A stretch of 64,000 nucleotides of DNA from Incurvaria masculella. Lineage: Eukaryota; Arthropoda; Insecta; Lepidoptera; Incurvariidae. Made by a program: the position numbers and the translations under genes. The DNA is taken from assembly GCA_946894095.1 (NCBI GenBank), contig OX335660.1:5647001-5711000 (forward strand), read 5' to 3'. Shown in pieces: positions 57,154 to 64,000 of the stretch; position 1 is the first letter of the stretch, and the number at the start of each line of letters is the position of its first letter. The notes beneath the pieces are model-generated. The model had not been told where the DNA came from. It saw only the letters and a program-made list of their open reading frames with translations, and searched no databases.

Positions 57154-57906
57154 CTACAAGGGCGTGTTCTCGCAGAGGCGGCACTCGGGCCGCGCGAGCT
57201 CCACGGCGAGCAGCACGCGCGCCCGCTCGCCCTCGCGCTCGTACTCCTCGCCGTCGGTCGTCAGGTCGGGGGAGCTCGCGCTCGCCATCACCGCGCGCCT
57301 CTTGCGCCGCGTCTCCCGCTCGTGCCGCAGCAGCGGCTCGCTCGACGGCTTCGAGCCGCCGGCGCCCTCCTCGGGGTAGATGCGCCGCATGGCGAAGTGG
57401 CCGGGGCTCGGCGGCGGCGAGCTCTCGCTCGGCGGCGGCACCGACTGCAGCGGCCGGATGAACGCCGTCAGCCGCGGCGGGTCCTTCTCGATCATGTTGA
57501 TGTGGATGCCCTCCGGCAGCGCCACGAGCGAGTTCCTCCTCGAGCTCAGCGAGCGCTCCGTCGGTGTGTAGTATATGGACATCTTGTTGCTGAAGTTGTC
57601 CTCGGGGTTGGGCAGCTTGGACAGTTTCTCCAGTTTGATCTTCAGATACATGTCGAGACTCTCGAGGTCGTTCGGATCGAAGACCATCGAGTCGCTCTTC
57701 CCGCACGAGCCGCTCCGGCAGTTCTCGAAGTAGAAGCTGGGTAAATTCTCGAGAACCTTGTTCAGGGTCTGCTGTTGATATTTGTAGGACTCGCGGAGAC
57801 GTAGTACTTGATGCGCGCTGAACTTTCTGATTTTGTTCCTTTGGAAAACGTAATTTTCTCTAACCCAATTCAGCTGTCCGGTTGAGTATTCCCGCACCCT
57901 CTTGAC
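57154..57906 (-). CDS. LRR-Ig protein exon 4 (cytoplasmic tail)
   Basis: Acceptor TTTTATTTTTCAAAG. Encodes [20 protein letters not shown], a long amphipathic region, [11 protein letters not shown], and a Ser/Pro-rich segment ([13 protein letters not shown]). It ends [11 protein letters not shown] then TAG at 57154-57156. GC content climbs steeply along the exon. Confidence 0.82.
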   Translation of the reverse strand, partial: VKRVREYSTGQLNWVRENYVFQRNKIRKFSAHQVLRLRESYKYQQQTLNKVLENLPSFYFENCRSGSCGKSDSMVFDPNDLESLDMYLKIKLEKLSKLPNPEDNFSNKMSIYYTPTERSLSSRRNSLVALPEGIHINMIEKDPPRLTAFIRPLQSVPPPSESSPPPSPGHFAMRRIYPEEGAGGSKPSSEPLLRHERETRRKRRAVMASASSPDLTTDGEEYEREGERARVLLAVELARPECRLCENTPL

Positions 57907-60900
57907 CTTTGAAAAATAAAAGGCTAATGAGCATCTCTTGAACCTCTGCTTAGCTCTTTTGTGGACATAAAATATAATTTGTTCACTTTCGATAAGCTAT
58001 ATTTGTATATTTTACGGATATACCGGGTGATCTTATAGATACCTGCAACACTTGAGAGGTTTATCTGTATTCAAAACAAATCAACTCCTGTATTAAAAGT
58101 ATTGAAATGCTAATAACGTAATTTAATACAAAATGAATTTCTCATGATCAAATAAAAAAAACCGTTCGGGAACATTTACGAAAAGAACTTTTGTGCACCA
58201 CAGCAATATTTTTTCTACCTAGCCCTAGGCGTCACGTGATCTTACTGAGGAATTTACACACTATTTCTTAAAACTTTGGATATATTTAGTGGAATCTTAA
58301 TGGTTTTTCTCCGAAACAGGGAATATTTGGTCTATGTAAGATGTTATCTACTAAGAGATTCGCTGCATCAGGTATCTTTAAAATCACCCAGTCATAGGAT
58401 CTATGTAGATGAGTTTAAGACATTAGAACATTTTTTTATCTTACCTGGTCATAATATTGATCCCGTACTGAGCTGAGGTGGTTGGATCCAATATCTCTGA
58501 TGTCCTTGAGGTGCTTCGCCTGTGACGAGTAGCCGCTCTGTATCCACTCCACTTGTTGAGAGCAGTTGTCTTTTATCCGATGCACCTGCAACAATTACAA
58601 TTCCCTGTTTGCACCTCGATAGCCATTATGATAATGTTGTAGAACCTACTGAAACAAGAAAAAAAAACAAGAGTTGAAAAGGGTATGTTAATGATGGCCT
58701 GGTCATGCAATAGGAAATAGACTACGAAAGAATTAGATTAGTGGCCTCGAAAAGAATGTATCATGACCAAATTGGCAGAACAATCGATCGAAGATTAATA
58801 TAGTGAATACTTCTGTGACCTTTCCATGAAGTATGATGTATAATGGTTTTATATTGGTGATATTGATTTTTTCTGCGTAAGCAAGTGTTTCTCATCGATT
58901 TATCAAACAATATTTAGATGGGGGATTGGTGGGCACTGAAAGGTTTGCTATTTTCGAGTTCAGCCATAGATGCATACTTTTAAAATTAATTGTCCAAATG
59001 TATCCTAGCTTCACTGCAGATTCTAGAAATATACATATCCCATCGTGCTGTCTTGCTAAATCCAGGAATTAAATAGGATGTTATGGTTTTTACAACCATT
59101 CAAAATACATAGCTATGTTTTCGCCAGAGCAAACTTTAACATCAAAACATGTTCCTTTTACCACAAATGTCTTGGCTGAATCAGAGTAGAGTTATACATA
59201 TTTCAATATATTCTAACGTCGCATTTGGAATAACATTCAGAGAACTGCATTAATCGTTAGTATTGACGCAAACTGGTTTTCTCAAAAACCCGCTCGTGAC
59301 ATTGAATTATCTTTAAAGACGTGCTATTTTGTACATTCATTGTTAACGAGGCATTCGTTATCTCCTCTGATTTCCCGACATAATCACGCTTAAGTCTGTA
59401 ACGAGATAAAAATGTCGCTCACTTGCACGGCGTAGTTCTCCCGTAACTTCTCCAGCTGCTGACTTTTGTACTGCTCAATGCTCTCCAGCATGTTGTATAT
59501 CTGCTTCGTCCGCGGTGCGTCCCGGCTAACGCACGTGCAACAGCTGCAGCACTTCTCGAGAAATCTGAATCTGGAAATTCATATAACAATAGCAATATCC
59601 ACAGCGGCGAGCATTGTCATTTTTGACCTCTCCGTGTCTATGTGTCAATGTGTTGTCAAGGAAAAGTATTGTATGTATCTGTAAACATGCCATCTCAATA
59701 GGGTAATATAATTGAAGAAACTCGCACATACGTAGTCTAATTATTCAATGTATGATAATTTATGCCTAGTTGCACTTATTACGGGTTTAATTTGGGCCTT
59801 GGACTTCTTTGTTCAAATGCGTAAATAAGCAACTTGTTTTTAATCTTTACCACATAAGTTAAGACTTCACTATCGTAATTCGACCATAGATAATGTAGGT
59901 TGATTCTTATCTGTCAAAGTTAAGCTGCTTCGATGCCAATTTTTCCATTTTTATCTTTATTTTAACTTTTGTACAACCCAAATTAATCCTTGGTCGTGTA
60001 CAACAGGCCTGGAAATTCTGCAGGATACGTGGCTTTAATTCTTATGGCGTGTACCTGTTTCTATTTTTGTATTTCGTATTATATTTTCAATGAGAGTTAC
60101 TAAATGTTTCGAAATATGTGTAAAAAATTCCCATTAACAGTCCCATTCTTAATGGGTAAATTCGTCTTGATCGTTTGAACTATACAGGTGTAAATGATAT
60201 GAAATTGTTAAATCCACATCGTATGCATCTGATATAGAACAATTGGTAATATAATTTTTGATATAGAAGACAAAATGTAGTGTTAAAAGCATCATCACAT
60301 CCACGTATGAATTACTCGGTACATCCATTTCCATCCAATTTATTGAAAATGTCTTCCCAAAGTTTTGGCGCTTCTCAAATGAATATTTTCCAAGGATTTG
60401 GAGGTAGGAAAATGAACCGTGGTTGCAAATAGACAGCTCTCGTTGATAACCACTGCCAGGAGTAGCAGGGAAACTATTTGTGGCCAACAATTCATTTCAG
60501 TTTCATTCTCTCACCGGCTTAAAACGATTTACCGAGAGCAGCATATCTGATATAACGCTCACACATGGACTTTTCCTTTTTGTTAAAGACATTACTAAAC
60601 TATAATGCTACTAAAAGGGTCAATAAATGTATTTTTCTCATATCTAGTTCAATGTAGGTTTCCTCAAATAAAGATAAATAGTAAATGACATCTAATTCCT
60701 TCGGGAAAGCAGTGCAATGGGCTTTGTTGCACTATGTGATGATAGCCGATTATGTTGTGAGCATAAAAACCATAGTTATGTTAGTCAAGAGAAAAATACT
60801 ACCTAAAGAATATGTAGCGTAGGAACTGCACCAGTAGTGTCAACCCTAAAAATCCAACAGCGCAGACAGCTCCAACTATAATGCTGTTAATTTTTATTTC

Positions 60901-62463
60901 GTGCATCGTAATTGGATCAATATTCAGCACAACTTCCACTGTTTTGTTGGCCGTGGGGTTGCTGGCCAGGCACACGTACGTCCCGCTGTCCTCCCTCTGG
61001 ACCCTCGTAATGTAGAGGGATCCGTCCTCCATCACTTGGATCCGTGACGAATTTACGGTATCGTAGCGTTGCGTGTGCGCGGTTTTGTGTTTTCGGAATA
61101 TGTTCTGCGCTTGGGTGTCTGGGTCGGGGTTCTGCCAGTGGTAGACCAGCTGCGTCGGAGTCACCCACGTTATCGACGGGTGCGGGTTACCCGAGAACTG
61201 ACAGTAGAGTCGGGCGTTGGTGAGAAGCTTGTACAAACCCAGAGGGCTGCTCTGTACGTAGTGCGGAGCGGTGCAATTGAGGTTGTGCAGGTAATTCAGC
61301 ATGTCATCCCTGTACAAGTGCGCACAGGTCAGGTCTTTTCGTAGTATGCTCTTCCGATCCCGCGTCCAATTCGCAAACCACACCATGCGACAGTCGCAGG
61401 CAAAGTTATTGTCCGCCATTGTCAATTCTGTCAGATTGTGGAGGCTGGCGAGCGAGGTGGGCAAAAACGTCAGAACGTTATCGCTGATGTCCAAACGTTG
61501 CAGCAATGGAACATTTTGAAGCGCAAAGTTTTCCATTTCTTTCAGACTTTTATTCTTTCGAATGTAGAGGCTCTTGAGATTGGGCAGACCATAGAAACTA
61601 TTGTCGTATATAATTTGTATGTAAGTATTTTCGAGGTATAATGTTTCCAGATAGACATTGTTGGCGAACAGACCATAAGGGAGCGTAGTAAGCCTATTGC
61701 CGCCTAAATTTAGCCATCGTAAACTGTGTAAGCCACGAAAACACTCACTCGATAAGTTCTGAAAAGGATTGTTTGCGAGGTTGAGTTCTCCGAGCGATCC
61801 AAAGTTATCGAACAGCCCCTTTGGAATCAATTCTAGTTTGTTGTGCGATACGTCCAGTATCTCCAAATCTTTCAAGTCGATTAGGGCATTTGCCGTAATT
61901 TTGACTAGGTTGTTGTTGTTCAAGAACAATGTCTTCAGTTGACGATTGGGCCGGAAGTATGAATCTGGGAAGGTTTGTATGTGGTTGTAGGACAAGTTGA
62001 GATGCAGCAGCTTGGTCATGGGTGCAAATATTTGGTACGGCGTTGCGTTGAGCTCATTGTGGGAGACATCGAGCTCTTCAACACTGTGCAACCCCATGAA
62101 AATGGACCTCGGAAGGTCGTTCAGCTTGTTATTAGAGATGTCGAGGTGTCGCAGGCGACTCAGCGGCAAGAAGTATCCGTGTTGGATGCCAGAGATGCTA
62201 TTGTTGCTCAAGTCGAGGTGCTGAAGCTCTAGAGTGCTATTGAATGTGTCCTTTTCGAGGGTGGTGATCTGTGAGGAGGTCCAGCTGAGCGTGCGAATGC
62301 TGGGCTCGTACTGCTGCAGCAGGCGGTGGTTGAGCGTGAGGGCGGGCGGCGGCGAGGTGCAGATGAGTCGGTCGCGCGTGCACACGGAGCAGCCGTGCAA
62401 GCACTCGGCCGCCGCGGCGCCGCATACCACTGCCAGCGCCAGCGCTCTCACTACCCACCTCAT
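57154..62463 (-). CDS. Leucine-rich-repeat and Ig-domain transmembrane protein, 4 exons
   Basis: Exons 60803-62463, 59423-59570, 58445-58585 and 57154-57906 join in phase to give 900 residues. Order: signal peptide (1-19, [19 protein letters not shown]), Cys-rich LRRNT, about 12 LRRs (such as [29 protein letters not shown]) to about 350, LRRCT ([11 protein letters not shown]), one Ig domain (Cys near 421 and 498, DSGTYVC), and a transmembrane helix at about 527-549. Next comes a juxtamembrane Cys cluster (EKCCSCCTC), then a roughly 330-residue cytoplasmic tail with long charged helices. The layout resembles kekkon/LRRC24-type cell-surface adhesion or receptor proteins. I cannot name the exact orthologue. 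Exon 4 ends at TAG but the frame continues. No kinase or other catalytic domain is visible. Confidence 0.87.
58445..58585 (-). CDS. LRR-Ig protein exon 3
   Basis: Acceptor AATTGTTGCAG, donor GACCAG/GTAAGA, phase 0 to 0. Encodes [20 protein letters not shown], then [20 protein letters not shown], helical and charged. Confidence 0.83.
59423..59570 (-). CDS. LRR-Ig protein exon 2 (juxtamembrane)
   Basis: Acceptor AATTTCCAG, donor GTGCAA/GTGAGC. Phase 2 in, phase 0 out. Encodes (R)[19 protein letters not shown], then [20 protein letters not shown]. The Cys cluster just inside the membrane is a plausible palmitoylation site (inference). Confidence 0.83.
60803..62463 (-). CDS. LRR-Ig protein exon 1 (ectodomain and TM)
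   Basis: ATG at 62461-62463. 553 codons plus two bases to donor TTTAG/GTAGTA. Without splicing the frame stops one codon later. The whole ectodomain is on one exon. Confidence 0.88.
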
Positions 62464-62749
62464 CGTGCCGCTCTCACCATGTTATAATTTCACACTGTAA
62501 CAATAAAAGTAGCACTTATCACAGGGGCTTAATATTATCATGTATCTCTGTCTTAGCAAGGATTTTAAGACTGTCTATGCATTTTTTTTCTCAGTAAATA
62601 AAGGAGAAGCGAATCCTTTTCACTAAATTGTCAGGCTTCTTTTCAGGTCCCTTTATGCAGCTTTGAAATTGTAGACATTCGTCATTGGTGAATCAGGTTT
62701 AAAAGATAATTATGTTTATAATACAATTGTGCGCGGTAGGTACAATCTA

Positions 62750-63390
62750 GGTCTCGCTATCGGCGATTGTGCTCGCTCGAACAAGAAAGACTACTTTGGG
62801 ATAATATTATTCCTTGGCGGTCGCGCCAGATTGTCTCATCACTTGCGACGCCTTCACCGCCATGGGTCGCCCAACGCGGGTTTCCTAGACCGCGGATTCG
62901 AATACACTAGTCTAGGATACGAACGAGGAGGGCGCATTACCTAACAAATAATTCACATGGTCGCGAGAGCTCCCACGGGCTCACGGCGAGCTATCCCCGC
63001 TAGCGCTGGTCGGACCGCTCGCTCGTGTTACGTTTCGCGTCATCCCGGATCCACTGGCGTGTCTTATCGGATCGCAACACACACAATTTGCACGAACAAT
63101 CGACGAGACGCTAGATAATCACCATGGAAGTTCTATCAATTCGTCACTCGCGGCGATCAAATATGGCTGGCGGACGAACGAACTGACTGACGGCCCGGCG
63201 CGGCGGGCGACGGCGAATGGCGCTTTCGTCGGGTCGCGGTCAGCTGGCGCACACGAACTCGCCCGAGTGACGGCGGAATCGGCCGAATGACTTCCTGGGA
63301 TCGGTAAGCTGCGTTCACATTGGATGGGCGGACGAACAAACATTGGTAATGCGTGAATATGGGCGAACATGTTCTTTCTCAAAAAACCTA
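62750..63390. promoter_or_regulatory. GC/CpG-rich region upstream of the LRR-Ig gene
   Basis: A CpG-rich block (CGGTCGCGCCAG, CGAACGAACTGACTGACGGC and similar) 0.3-0.9 kb upstream of the start codon, in an otherwise AT-rich setting. It is a candidate promoter and 5' UTR region. No TATA box or transcription start can be fixed from sequence alone. Confidence 0.3.
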
Positions 63391-63402
63391 ATATTGTTTT
63401 AA

Positions 63403-63590
63403 TTCCAAGGAATGTGACATGTATTTATGTATAATCGACAGTGAAGCAAGGACACATTAATTGAAGAAAGAGCCCAGTAAAAAGAACTACTTTACTCTTC
63501 TCTTCCTTCAGCTTCAGCTCTTTCTTCAATTAATGTGTCCTTGCTTCACGATCGATTATGCATACATACATGTCACATTCCTTGGAATAA
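63403..63590. repeat. Long inverted repeat, about 75 bp arms
   Basis: TTCCAAGGAATGTGACATGTA through AATTGAAGAAAGAGC pairs with GCTCTTTCTTCAATTAATG through CACATTCCTTGGAA around a loop of about 45 bases. Arms share sequence with interspersed repeat D. Confidence 0.85.
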
Positions 63591-64000
63591 GCGACGTACC
63601 TGCTTAGTACGAAAAAGTATATTTACTTGTTTTAATTCCGTTTTTTTATCATCATTGTTAGATTAATGGCTAGAATTTTATATTTCTTGACATTTTACAA
63701 TAATGGATGTTTTTTCTTGCAACTTAGCGGAATGTTGGGATTGAATGCAAATAATTAGAAGAAAATATGCGATGTTATTTTTTTGCTCCCGATGGAGTTC
63801 GGGAGCAAAGGAGATGTGCAACTTGAAATCCGTATAAAAATTGTATTAAAGTTTAATTCATTCGAGGCTTTAATAAAAAAAATATTTTTTAGTCACTAAA
63901 CCTAGTGTTTCTTACTAGGCGCCGTGAATTACGATTATATATAATGAAGATGCAATCGTTTAGATAAGAGGCATCTGCTGATGTTTCTGAGTGTTTACAG

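Noticed and set aside
56978..57744. Long open frames of about 240 codons on both strands
   Set aside because: Shadows of the GC-rich LRR-Ig exon 4: high GC removes stops in other frames.
62237..62458. Minus-strand 73-codon frame overlapping the LRR-Ig start
   Set aside because: Out-of-frame shadow of the signal peptide and first LRRs.

Overview
The window is eukaryotic and looks like insect, most probably lepidopteran, genomic DNA. It holds long AT-rich introns, short GC-rich exons with GT/AG borders, no bacterial gene organisation, and dense small transposons. The lepidopteran call is an inference. It rests on Helitron-type ends (CCGGGACGGG...CTAGT), repeats beginning AGGGTTCCGTACCC with GTCC runs, and several families of TTAA-flanked MITEs. 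All gene models below were built by hand: splice sites were placed, and the reading phase was checked across every junction.

Four protein-coding genes are supported. (1) An ATRIP (ATR-interacting protein) homologue on the minus strand runs from 32903 down to 3397 in 14 coding exons. It encodes 792 residues when one copy of exon 13 is used. Its exons sit as small GC-rich islands in a 29.5 kb span filled with mobile DNA. (2) A dynein-2 intermediate chain (WDR34/DYNC2I2 homologue) lies just upstream on the same strand, 37068 to 34209, in two exons and 530 residues. (3) A GLYR1/N-PAC (NDF) homologue runs on the plus strand from 38574. Seven exons give the PWWP domain, linker and start of the dehydrogenase domain (263 residues), and the C-terminal half is not seen. 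(4) A leucine-rich-repeat plus Ig transmembrane protein runs on the minus strand from 62463 to 57154 in four exons and 900 residues. An in-frame TAG is followed by 37 more open, coding-like codons.

The most unusual structure is at 5148-8723. Exon 13 of the ATRIP gene is tandemly repeated as 18 full copies plus a diverged partial copy, with a 194 bp unit. Each unit is a 180-nt phase-1/phase-1 exon with its own acceptor and donor, separated by only 14 bp. Neighbouring copies therefore cannot be spliced to each other, and reading through a spacer leads to a stop. One copy, or several non-adjacent copies, could be used without breaking frame.

The remainder is mostly repeats. They include TTAA-flanked MITE families A, B, C and E and a 2.6 kb piggyBac-like non-autonomous element. 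There are Jockey-, CR1/L2-, RTE- and R1-like LINE remnants, and Helitron-like elements. SINEs share one body but carry different heads (5S-rRNA-like or tRNA-like). Nesting is extensive: at 15.2-18.8 kb a 92 bp tandem repeat is split by MITE A, which is split by the piggyBac-like element, which carries another repeat.

The ATRIP and WDR34 genes are arranged head-to-tail about 1.3 kb apart. WDR34 and GLYR1 diverge from start codons 1.5 kb apart. The genes do not form one pathway: they are DNA-damage signalling, intraflagellar transport, chromatin, and a cell-surface receptor. I recognise nothing beyond AT-rich sequence and short repeat scraps in: 547-1967, 2462-2937, 8730-9768, 10285-11244, 34303-35569, 39646-40272, 41124-42209, 43990-44838, 52021-53282, 53813-54721, 55801-56887, 58586-59422, 59571-60802 and 63640-64000.
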